The notes below the pieces were generated by a model, which made no database searches, was not told the origin of the DNA, and saw only the letters and a program-made list of their open reading frames with translations. Position numbers and translations under genes: made by a program. From the NCBI RefSeq assembly GCF_965228935.1, contig NZ_OZ245846.1:4030001-4094000 (forward strand): a stretch of 64,000 bases of DNA, given 5' to 3'. Below, piece by piece: positions 17,304 to 24,454 of this stretch. Position 1 is the stretch's first letter, and every line of letters starts with the position of its first letter. The DNA comes from Ulvibacterium sp965228935 (GTDB lineage Bacteria; Bacteroidota; Bacteroidia; Flavobacteriales; Flavobacteriaceae).

Positions 17304-17815
17304 TAGTATTCCAATATATCCAATGCCCGAGAAAAATCCTCGGCATAGGGCCAATGGTTCTCCTGAACGGTCTGGTAAATCTTCAATATTCTTTTTTTAA
17401 AATCCTCTATCGCTGCATTCAACACCAAAAAGTGAATGACTTCCTTAAATGAATTCAACATACTTTTATAAAAGGCATCCGGAACATTTCTTTCCAATTC
17501 AAAAGTCTGGGCTACCTCTAAATTGTAGAGCATTATATCCGCAATTAGATAGGGTTCCACCCCAAGCTTTATAAAATGTTTGATCAGTTTCTGGGCAACG
17601 GATCTACGAGCTTTGGGCCGTTTTCGTTTCACCGGGAAATACTCATTGGAGATTTTGGCCTTGGCATCCTGTATAAGTTTTTCTTCCTTGGGATCAAAGA
17701 CAAAATCATAGTATTCCTTAACCACCGGAAAGCGTATATAGAGATCCAGCAACTGTTCCTCCAATTCTTTTTTTGGAAGTTCAGCTATGTATTTTACAAG
17801 GGCTCTTTTGCCCAT
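17303..17815 (-). CDS. DUF6155 family protein
   Basis: 170 aa from ATG 17815 (MGKRALVKYI); a TTG 7 codons upstream is less likely. Pattern of the family: LPKKELEEQLLDLYIRFP, VKEYYDFVFDPKEEKL, RPKARRSVAQKLIKHFIKLGVEP, DIMLYNLEVAQTF and FYKSMLNSF. Soluble and helical, no signal peptide. Function unknown. First gene of a two-gene unit with the GhrA-like reductase, divergent from rpoD. A tRNA T-arm-like sequence lies immediately upstream (see findings). Confidence 0.8.
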   Translation of the reverse strand: MGKRALVKYIAELPKKELEEQLLDLYIRFPVVKEYYDFVFDPKEEKLIQDAKAKISNEYFPVKRKRPKARRSVAQKLIKHFIKLGVEPYLIADIMLYNLEVAQTFELERNVPDAFYKSMLNSFKEVIHFLVLNAAIEDFKKRILKIYQTVQENHWPYAEDFSRALDILEY

Positions 17816-17904
17816 AAAAACGGGATTTGAACCCAAAAATAGAGGAACTCATTTGATTTCCCCAAAATCCCTAAAACAAATCATAAGTTTCTCATAAATT
17901 ATGT

Positions 17905-17927
17905 ATAAGAATTCTCTTATGCCTTTG
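17905..17927 (+). promoter_or_regulatory. Inverted repeat next to a TTTG box upstream of rpoD
   Basis: ATAAGA-ATTC-TCTTAT (17905-17920) is a perfect inverted repeat, followed by TTTG at 17924-17927, a candidate -33 element. The -7 side (TATACTAT near 17948) fits the consensus poorly. It may be a regulator site in the rpoD/DUF6155 divergent promoter region. Confidence 0.3.
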
Positions 17928-17988
17928 GAAAAGACACAATAAAAATGTATACTATCAACTTGTCGAACATCAAAATCCAAAAACATAT

Positions 17989-18852
17989 ATGAGGCAGTTA
18001 AAGATCATCAAGCAGGTCACCAATAGGGAATCAAAATCATTGGACAAGTATCTGCAGGATATCAGTAAAATTGATTTGATCAATGCAAATGAAGAAGTAG
18101 AATTAGCGCAACGTATCCGGGCCGGGGACCAAGCCGCATTGGAAAAATTGACCAATGCCAATTTGCGATTCGTGGTTTCAGTGGCCAAACAATATCAAAA
18201 TCAGGGATTAAAACTGCCCGACCTGATAAACGAAGGTAACCTAGGCCTCGTCAAAGCGGCCAAACGATTTGATGAGACCCGTGGCTTCAAGTTCATTTCC
18301 TACGCAGTTTGGTGGATCAGGCAATCCATTTTACAAGCCTTGGCAGAGCAATCCCGTGTCGTTAGGCTTCCGTTGAACAAAATAGGTTCCATCAATAAAA
18401 TCAAAAAGACATTTTCTTATTTGGAACAGGCGCATGAACGACCACCTTCCGCGGAAGAAATAGCCAAGGAATTGGAAATGACGGTTACCGAAGTAAAACA
18501 ATCCATGAAGAATTCCGGGAGGCATGTTTCCATGGATGCCCCTTTGCGGGAAGGTGAGGATTCCAATTTGTACGATGTATTGCGTTCCGGGGAATCTCCC
18601 CGACCGGACAAGATTTTGATGCAGCAATCCTTGAATACGGAAATCAACCGGGCGTTGGATACCCTATCTCCCAGGGAGGCCGATGTGGTAAAGCTCTATT
18701 ACGGTATTGGAGACCAGCAATCCATGACCTTGGCAGAAATAGGACAAACCTTTGACCTTACACGGGAAAGGGTCCGTCAAATAAGGGAGAAAGCCATTCG
18801 CAAGCTTCGCCATAATTCTAGAAGTAAGCTGCTGAAAGCTTATTTGGGATAG
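17989..18852 (+). CDS. rpoD: RNA polymerase primary sigma factor
   Basis: 287 aa, the short form of RpoD usual in Bacteroidota, lacking the long region 1.1 and the non-conserved insertion. Region 1.2 SLDKYLQDISKIDLI; region 2 NLRFVVSVAKQYQNQGLKLPDLINEGNLGL with the -10-contacting FKFISYAVWWIRQSI; region 3 AEQSRVVRLPLNK; region 4 DTLSPREADVVKLYYGI and the helix-turn-helix MTLAEIGQTFDLTRERVRQI. It directs RNA polymerase to housekeeping promoters, which in this phylum have TTTG and TAnnTTTG boxes. Monocistronic, ended by a strong terminator. Confidence 0.97.
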   Translation: MRQLKIIKQVTNRESKSLDKYLQDISKIDLINANEEVELAQRIRAGDQAALEKLTNANLRFVVSVAKQYQNQGLKLPDLINEGNLGLVKAAKRFDETRGFKFISYAVWWIRQSILQALAEQSRVVRLPLNKIGSINKIKKTFSYLEQAHERPPSAEEIAKELEMTVTEVKQSMKNSGRHVSMDAPLREGEDSNLYDVLRSGESPRPDKILMQQSLNTEINRALDTLSPREADVVKLYYGIGDQQSMTLAEIGQTFDLTRERVRQIREKAIRKLRHNSRSKLLKAYLG

Positions 18853-18874
18853 TATTGAAATACCCATAAAGAAC

Positions 18875-18907
18875 AAACCCCATAAGTTTTAACCTATGGG
18901 GTTTTTT
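18875..18907 (+). terminator. Rho-independent terminator of rpoD
   Basis: A perfect 10-bp stem (AAACCCCATA/TATGGGGTTT) with a 10-base loop is followed by TTT. It starts 22 bases after the rpoD stop. On the other strand it could also end the small peptide transcript. Confidence 0.92.
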
Positions 18908-18927
18908 ACAACTAATACACTAAACAC

Positions 18928-19029
18928 TTAAGAATAACTTAGTTTGTTGATATTGAAATCTCCTAGAATTTCGTTTAAATCCTCGATAAAATTCAAATAC
19001 GCTGCGTTGTCTGGATTTTGATTTGCCAT
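18928..19029 (-). CDS. Micro-peptide A, 33 aa, paralogue of micro-peptide B
   Basis: ATG at 19029, TAA at 18928-18930. The peptide is acidic with no Cys and no signal (MANQNPDNAAYLNFIEDL, then NEILGDFNINKLSYS). It aligns with the peptide encoded 34 bases upstream over YLxF[IL]xxLNEIL and a Leu/Tyr-rich end. Matching residues use different synonymous codons (for example Leu TTG against CTA, Leu TTA against TTG, Tyr TAT against TAC), which argues for selection on protein. No family is recognised. It could be a regulatory peptide, a signal or modified-peptide precursor, or a binding partner of the neighbouring sigma factor; none of these is shown. Confidence 0.6.
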   Translation of the reverse strand: MANQNPDNAAYLNFIEDLNEILGDFNINKLSYS

Positions 19030-19063
19030 AAGATTTGGTTTTAAAAACGAACTTCACGCCCTA

Positions 19064-19162
19064 CTACATGTAGTCCAGTTCGGTCAATTCATTTAAACTT
19101 AAAATTTCGTTCAACTCTTGTAGAAAGGTTAGGTACTCCTCTCCATATGTATCGTAAAGCAT
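19064..19162 (-). CDS. Micro-peptide B, 32 aa, paralogue of micro-peptide A
   Basis: ATG at 19162, TAG at 19064-19066. Strongly acidic, with eight Asp/Glu and no Lys or Arg (MLYDTYGEEYLTFLQELN, then EILSLNELTELDYM). It shares YLTFLQELNEIL with the pattern YLNFIEDLNEIL of peptide A. It is first of the pair, about 60 bases downstream of a plausible Bacteroidota promoter. The gene order (promoter, B, A, then the shared hairpin at the rpoD terminator) makes a compact two-gene unit converging on rpoD. Function unknown. Confidence 0.6.
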   Translation of the reverse strand: MLYDTYGEEYLTFLQELNEILSLNELTELDYM

Positions 19163-19227
19163 GATGATTTGGGTTAAGTTTTTCCGATTACTACCGGCTT
19201 CGATTTGGGTTTTTTCGTTTTATGATA

Positions 19228-19258
19228 TAAACATACTACTAACGTGTTTTAAAATCAA
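19228..19258 (-). promoter_or_regulatory. Putative promoter of the micro-peptide pair
   Basis: On the minus strand, TTG (19256-19258), 20 bases, then TATGTTTA (19228-19235). This is one mismatch from TAnnTTTG and the spacing is within the Bacteroidota range. It would start transcription near 19221. Confidence 0.35.
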
Positions 19259-19383
19259 TTAATTGTGGTGTAAACTCAGATTTTCGTTGTATAACTTGTT
19301 AAACCCGGAGATATGGGCTTTTTAGAGCTTTTTTGGAAGAAGTCGTTCACCGGAATAATTGGTATTTCATCGATGCTTGTTTC

Positions 19384-20619
19384 TTAAAACATGACCTGAT
19401 AGGTAATCCCCGCGGATACCACCCAAAAAAATCGTCCGGATTCAAAAACCAATTCTTGGCGACCCAGCCCGAGGTTGGCCCTGTATAGATTTGGGGTCTT
19501 CTTTCCGGAAAACCGATATTCCAACATAGCCTGCTGTGACTCAATATACAATACCGTTTCCGCCAAAAGTTCATCCCCATCCTGTAATTGTCTCAACTCC
19601 GGGGAGTAGCCCATTCCGATAGTGATACCCAAATAATTTGCTTTATCCCTAAAATACCTCCTGGCCGAAAGCGTACCGGAGAGCCCCGTGCCCTTATTTA
19701 TATCCGGTAAAAAATAAGGCCTGATCGAAAAATAATAATTGCCTTGGTAAAGAGCAGCGCTAGCAGTGATTATATGGGCCCTTACATTATCGAAATCCAA
19801 ATAGCGCGTGCCAAGGGAAATCTCCATATTTTTGGGCCAATTCACAAAAACTTCTGCCCCTACCCTATGATTTGGGAAAATGACGGATCTTGAAATCCCA
19901 TAGTTCAGGTATCCGTAGAACCTCTCTGAAAACTTGGGATAGAAGTCCAGCTCATACTGTAGTCCCTGAATTTCGAAACGGTTGCCATAATTTAAACGTG
20001 GAATTATCTTTCCTGCCTTGGTTTCCCTTTGGTATTCCAAGCTGGTGTACATCATGGGCTCATAGGCAATATCAAAAACCTCAAAGGCATTGGAAATTCC
20101 GAAGGTATTAGTAAAAGTTGTTTTCTCCGAAGTCTCTTCCCGTATTTTCGTCCCGTTTGATTCTATATTAGTTTTGGATTCCGATAAATCTTTTAGGGCT
20201 TGCCCTCGCAATGCTTCCAAATCCGGATCATTGGAAAGATATATCAGTGCTTTGTTTGCCAAACCCAAAGCGATATGGAACTCCTTGGCATACAATTCAT
20301 TTTTTATGGCCGCCACCCAGACCTCCTTGTTTTTGCGCTCTACCGATGTGATCTTGTTGAATTCCTTTCGGGCCTCGTCATATTTTTTGTCCCAGCTATA
20401 GGTCTTGGCCAAAAGGTTTCTAACATCGGTATAATTCGGGAACTTGGTAAGAATATGGCGCAAAGTGTCACGGGCCACCGGTCCATTACCCCCAAATGCC
20501 AAATCCCTTGCCGTAAAAAAAGAGGTGTCCGGATTACCGTTGTAAGCCAAATCTTGACACTGACACGCCAGCCCATATAGGCAAATAAATAGGAAAGTTA
20601 TGTTTTTGAAATTCTTCAA
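19384..20619 (-). CDS. TPR plus YaiO-family outer membrane beta-barrel protein
   Basis: 411 aa. Signal peptide FLFICLYGLACQCQ, then TPR-like helices at about residues 35-150 (ARDTLRHILTKFPNYTDVRNLLAKTYSWDKKYDEARKEF), then a C-terminal barrel of alternating beta strands rich in Tyr and Gly that ends in ITYQVMF with a terminal Phe, typical of BamA-inserted barrels. The barrel resembles the YaiO family. TPR plus barrel is also the plan of polysaccharide exporters such as PgaA. The start codon is TTG at 20619, fixed by the TTGA overlap with the upstream stop and by the signal peptide. Last gene of the six-gene operon. Confidence 0.85.
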   Translation of the reverse strand: MKNFKNITFLFICLYGLACQCQDLAYNGNPDTSFFTARDLAFGGNGPVARDTLRHILTKFPNYTDVRNLLAKTYSWDKKYDEARKEFNKITSVERKNKEVWVAAIKNELYAKEFHIALGLANKALIYLSNDPDLEALRGQALKDLSESKTNIESNGTKIREETSEKTTFTNTFGISNAFEVFDIAYEPMMYTSLEYQRETKAGKIIPRLNYGNRFEIQGLQYELDFYPKFSERFYGYLNYGISRSVIFPNHRVGAEVFVNWPKNMEISLGTRYLDFDNVRAHIITASAALYQGNYYFSIRPYFLPDINKGTGLSGTLSARRYFRDKANYLGITIGMGYSPELRQLQDGDELLAETVLYIESQQAMLEYRFSGKKTPNLYRANLGLGRQELVFESGRFFWVVSAGITYQVMF

Positions 20620-23003
20620 TTCTCCGTGAATGTTGTTTCTACTGTGGCATTTTCATTTAGATCGACATCCTTTTTTGCCGTTTCGGATTTCAACTTTTTC
20701 CTGGCACGCAAAATCTTGTTTTCGACTTCATCGGAAGCGATACCATTTTGTCTTATTCTTTTAGATAAATCTATGGCCTTTTGATGCTGACCTGACCAAA
20801 AATAAGTGTCCAAGAGTGCGGCATAACCATCGGCATATGTGGGATACTTGCGTATGGCTTCCTGTAGAACCGCTATGGATTTGATATAATCCTTTTGCCA
20901 GGCATGGATGCGGCCTGTTAGAATCTCAGTATCCGCATGCCGTGGTATTTCCTTTAAGATGTACCTGCATAATAATAAGGCCCTGTCCCAATCTCGGTCA
21001 TGTGCCAGATTTCGTGCTGTTGCATAGGCTCGATCGAAATCCTTACCATTAAAGACGCTTTGTATCCAAACCATATCCTGCTTACTAAAATCTGTCTGTA
21101 AAGAGGCAAAAATGGTCGCATCCCCTGGGATTATCCTATTAGATTTGAGTACATATTTGTTTACCGATTTAAAATATCCAAAGTTGTCCTTCACTTGTTT
21201 TTCCATGGTGTCGTCATCAAACTCCTTTAAGCTTAAATTTTTATCCATCCTATAAATGGAATTATCCGTCAAATAATAGGATCCATTAATGAAATCCTGG
21301 ATATTATTTTTACCCCTGAAAAGCGGAATCCGCTTTGCTTCGTCAAAAGCATCGGGGCTTAAAAGATTCTCTCCGAGCCAGGCTACTTGCTGCGGTATTT
21401 TGAGCTTGTATTCCCTGTCCAATAAGGAAACCAGGGAAGGCATTATATCCATGTGGGAAGCCAAAGACCCAATTCTTTTTGGGGAATTGATCAAGGGGCT
21501 AAAAATCATTAGGGGCACCCGATATCTGCTCAACTCATCTTTTTGGGGTAAATCGGTGAGATTATGGGTTCCCGTAATGATAAAAATGGTGTTCGTATAT
21601 TCCTGTGTTTTCCTGTAGTGGGTAATAAAGGCCTCTATGGCTTCATCTGCATAGTTGAGACTGGCAAAAATCTCCTTATGGTTTCGTACCAATTTGCGCT
21701 CTCGCCTCCCGATGGATGACTCTTTCAATATATGATCGACCTTATTCCAATAATACTCCCGATTTGGAACGAGGTATGGCGATTTGGTACTTAATGTAAG
21801 AAACACATCCATTCTTGGACCACTAAAACTATTTAACAGGGACTGTCCTCTTTTAAAAAGCTCTTTATCCGGATAGCCCAAGGAAATTCCCGCGGCATCT
21901 TCATCCTGTAGTATATATTCATCCCCAAAATTGTTTTTGTCCAATATCCGATCCACGCGTTCCTCGTCCAAAAATCGGTCAAAGCGGTTCAAGGCACTAT
22001 TTCCCCCATAATTGAAGGAGGTGGTGTAGCCGTTGTTCTTAAGAATTCCAAAGAGTGTATGCCTATGGACAAAACCGTCTTCATTGGTAAACCCGGCATC
22101 GCCAAACGGTAGGGAGCCGATTATAGAAGAAAGGGCCGCTGCACCTTCTCCGGTGTTGCTCACGAAGTTCTCCCAGACCAAAGCCTTGTTTTGTATGGAA
22201 TCCAAAAAAGGGGTAAATCCCGGATAGATTGCATTTTTGCCAACAAAATCCGACCCGAGACCCTCTACGATTAGAAATACGATGTGTGGTTTTTCTTTCC
22301 TTAGATCGAAATAAGGGTTCAAGTCGTCTTTTTGTACATAAGGCCTTAACAGTGGGTATTCCTTTTCTCCTTCGTACGTATTGAAATCAAGAGTAGTTTT
22401 GGCCAAACTAACGATCAGATGTTGGGCCTTGTTTTCATTTATGGGTTTTTTATCGGAATTGAGCGTGGCCAAAAAAATGCTGAAAAGAATAATGGTAAAG
22501 GGGTACATTTTGCTAATGGGTCCATACACGGATACGAAACGCTTACCTAAATAATGGAACGATGCCACGATTAAAGGCAACGTCAATGCTAAGGGGAAAA
22601 GTGAAAAATGGGAACTGTCCGATCTTAAGGTAGAGACAATTCCATATCCCAGAATTTCATAGTTCTGGACATAGTATTCGACAAGAAATCCTTCCAGTAT
22701 CAGAAAGGCCAAGAAAACAATTCGTGTCGTCTTGAGTCCCAAATCGGGTTTTCTTCGCTCCAAAAAATTGAATAGGAATGCAGCGAATAAGGCCAGGATT
22801 GCTGAAAAGCCCGTATGATGCATTACCAACAAAAAAAAGCTTTTGTTCAGAAAACCGTCCAACGCCCCGGAAAGGTATAGTCGTATATTCTGGTATAGGG
22901 ACCATACGACCAAACATCCAAAAAAACTGAAAACCAAAGGAATGAAATCCTTGAGTGTCTTTCCATTTTCCGAAATGGTGGATATGTTGGAATCGTTCTG
23001 CAT
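20616..23003 (-). CDS. LtaS-like alkaline-phosphatase-fold membrane protein with C-terminal TPRs
   Basis: 795 aa. Five predicted transmembrane helices in the first 190 residues, then a periplasmic LTA synthase/sulfatase-type domain (about 235-580): IVEGLG with E247, NTGEGAAALSS with nucleophile T284, and SHMDIMPSLVSLL. Two expected active-site residues are changed: the family His of the NHxP motif is K407 (LSTKSPY), and the metal-binding Asp of GDH is T479 (ITGTHN). The C-terminus (about 660-760) is TPR-like. Relatives transfer phosphoglycerol or phosphoethanolamine to sugars or lipids; here activity may be altered or lost. Its stop overlaps the barrel gene start. Confidence 0.82.
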   Translation of the reverse strand: MQNDSNISTISENGKTLKDFIPLVFSFFGCLVVWSLYQNIRLYLSGALDGFLNKSFFLLVMHHTGFSAILALFAAFLFNFLERRKPDLGLKTTRIVFLAFLILEGFLVEYYVQNYEILGYGIVSTLRSDSSHFSLFPLALTLPLIVASFHYLGKRFVSVYGPISKMYPFTIILFSIFLATLNSDKKPINENKAQHLIVSLAKTTLDFNTYEGEKEYPLLRPYVQKDDLNPYFDLRKEKPHIVFLIVEGLGSDFVGKNAIYPGFTPFLDSIQNKALVWENFVSNTGEGAAALSSIIGSLPFGDAGFTNEDGFVHRHTLFGILKNNGYTTSFNYGGNSALNRFDRFLDEERVDRILDKNNFGDEYILQDEDAAGISLGYPDKELFKRGQSLLNSFSGPRMDVFLTLSTKSPYLVPNREYYWNKVDHILKESSIGRRERKLVRNHKEIFASLNYADEAIEAFITHYRKTQEYTNTIFIITGTHNLTDLPQKDELSRYRVPLMIFSPLINSPKRIGSLASHMDIMPSLVSLLDREYKLKIPQQVAWLGENLLSPDAFDEAKRIPLFRGKNNIQDFINGSYYLTDNSIYRMDKNLSLKEFDDDTMEKQVKDNFGYFKSVNKYVLKSNRIIPGDATIFASLQTDFSKQDMVWIQSVFNGKDFDRAYATARNLAHDRDWDRALLLCRYILKEIPRHADTEILTGRIHAWQKDYIKSIAVLQEAIRKYPTYADGYAALLDTYFWSGQHQKAIDLSKRIRQNGIASDEVENKILRARKKLKSETAKKDVDLNENATVETTFTEN

Positions 23004-23004
23004 T

Positions 23005-24435
23005 TTAGGAGGCTTTTGCGAATCCTTTACGGACTTGGGAACCCCAACCCGATTTTACCTTGAACAATTTTTTATAATTGCCCCGTATGGCGGACCAGAC
23101 CACTATGGGGTGGAAAACAAAGGGTTCTATTATAGCGCATAGCATTAAGGTTAAAATGTCCTTTGTTTTTTTATATTCATTGTAGGAGTAGACATCCCAA
23201 AGAATCGCATAAAAGGAAAACATTATGGAAAACATGTATACGGTAGCCGTTATGGCCAAGAAAAACTCCCAGTTGAGAATACCCAAATAATAGAACAAAA
23301 TGATGGAGAAAAAGCCGAAAAACTCCAAAATGGGAGCCAGCCACTCGTAAAAGAACCAATACGGATAACTCAGCATACCCAAGCGGCCAAATTTGGGGTT
23401 AAAGAACATATCCTTATGCTTATACAACGTCTCGAGGTTGCCCCTAGCCCAACGATCTCGTTGGTTGATCAATATTTTGGTGTCCTCCGGCACCTCGGTC
23501 CAGCACAAAGGATCGGGTATATATTCAACCGTATAAGGTTCTTTGCGTTCGTGCATGTAACGTCGCATTTTAAACACTATTTCCATGTCCTCCCCAACGG
23601 TATTGGTATCATACCCTCCCACAGCCAGGGCTATTTCCCGATCAAAAAATCCGAAGGCCCCGGAAATAATAAGTAGGCTGTCTATACGGCCCCATGCCAT
23701 CCGTCCCAAAATAAAGGAACGGGTATACTCCAACAATTGGAACTTGGCCAACCAGTTTTTGGGTAATCGTATTTCTTCCAACTGACCCCCTTGGATAATA
23801 CAGGAATTTGCAATACGGATGACCCCACCAACAGCTATTACCCGCTTTTGTGAACGTTGGTAGAAGGATTTTACCACATGCAACAAAGCATCCGGCAGCA
23901 ATAGGCAATCCACATCTATACAACCTACATATTTGTTATTGGAAAGTGCCATACCTGTGTTTAATGCATCGGACTTGCCACCATTTTCCTTGTCTATGAC
24001 CGTAAGTTTGGAAAAAGAGCGGTGTTTGGATCTATAAATGCCTCGAATAGGCTTGGAGCGCCAATTGGGATCTATCGTATGTTCTATTTTTTCAAGGTCG
24101 TAGGCATTTATCATTTTCTCCAAGGTATCGTCTTTGCTACCGTCATTGACCACCATCACTTCATAGTTTACATAGCGCAGGGACAAAAGGGAACGGATAT
24201 TTTCCACAATGGTCATGCCCTCATTGTATGCCGGTGCTATGATGGTTATACTTGGGGCCAAGGGAGACGCCATAATCTTGGAAAGGTCACCAAAACTATT
24301 TTTACTTCTATAATGAATTGAATTCCGTGTAGATAAGTACCCCATTGCGGTAAACATGGAGAACAACACCACCGTAAACGTTAGAAAGACAATGTTTATG
24401 TATTCAAGGAGTATATGTAGTAGTCCACTATCCAT
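23005..24435 (-). CDS. Processive GT2 glycosyltransferase, membrane-bound
   Basis: 476 aa. Transmembrane helix 11-33, cytosolic GT-A domain, then several helices after residue 350. All hallmarks of processive beta-glycan synthases (PgaC, BcsA, HasA type) are present: APAYNEG, NDGS with D98, DVD at 174-176, GED at 281-283 and Q325-RDRW-329 (QxxRW). The protein should polymerise a sugar nucleotide and pass the chain through the membrane. Operon position next to a TPR/barrel exporter-like gene supports an exported homopolymer. Glucose, GlcNAc or another sugar cannot be decided from the motifs. Confidence 0.9.
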   Translation of the reverse strand: MDSGLLHILLEYINIVFLTFTVVLFSMFTAMGYLSTRNSIHYRSKNSFGDLSKIMASPLAPSITIIAPAYNEGMTIVENIRSLLSLRYVNYEVMVVNDGSKDDTLEKMINAYDLEKIEHTIDPNWRSKPIRGIYRSKHRSFSKLTVIDKENGGKSDALNTGMALSNNKYVGCIDVDCLLLPDALLHVVKSFYQRSQKRVIAVGGVIRIANSCIIQGGQLEEIRLPKNWLAKFQLLEYTRSFILGRMAWGRIDSLLIISGAFGFFDREIALAVGGYDTNTVGEDMEIVFKMRRYMHERKEPYTVEYIPDPLCWTEVPEDTKILINQRDRWARGNLETLYKHKDMFFNPKFGRLGMLSYPYWFFYEWLAPILEFFGFFSIILFYYLGILNWEFFLAITATVYMFSIMFSFYAILWDVYSYNEYKKTKDILTLMLCAIIEPFVFHPIVVWSAIRGNYKKLFKVKSGWGSQVRKGFAKAS

Positions 24436-24454
24436 TTAACTTATCCAATGTTTT

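Noticed and set aside
17816..17890. Complete tRNA gene upstream of the DUF6155 gene
   Set aside because: Only a T-arm-like segment is present; no matching acceptor stem or anticodon arm could be found.
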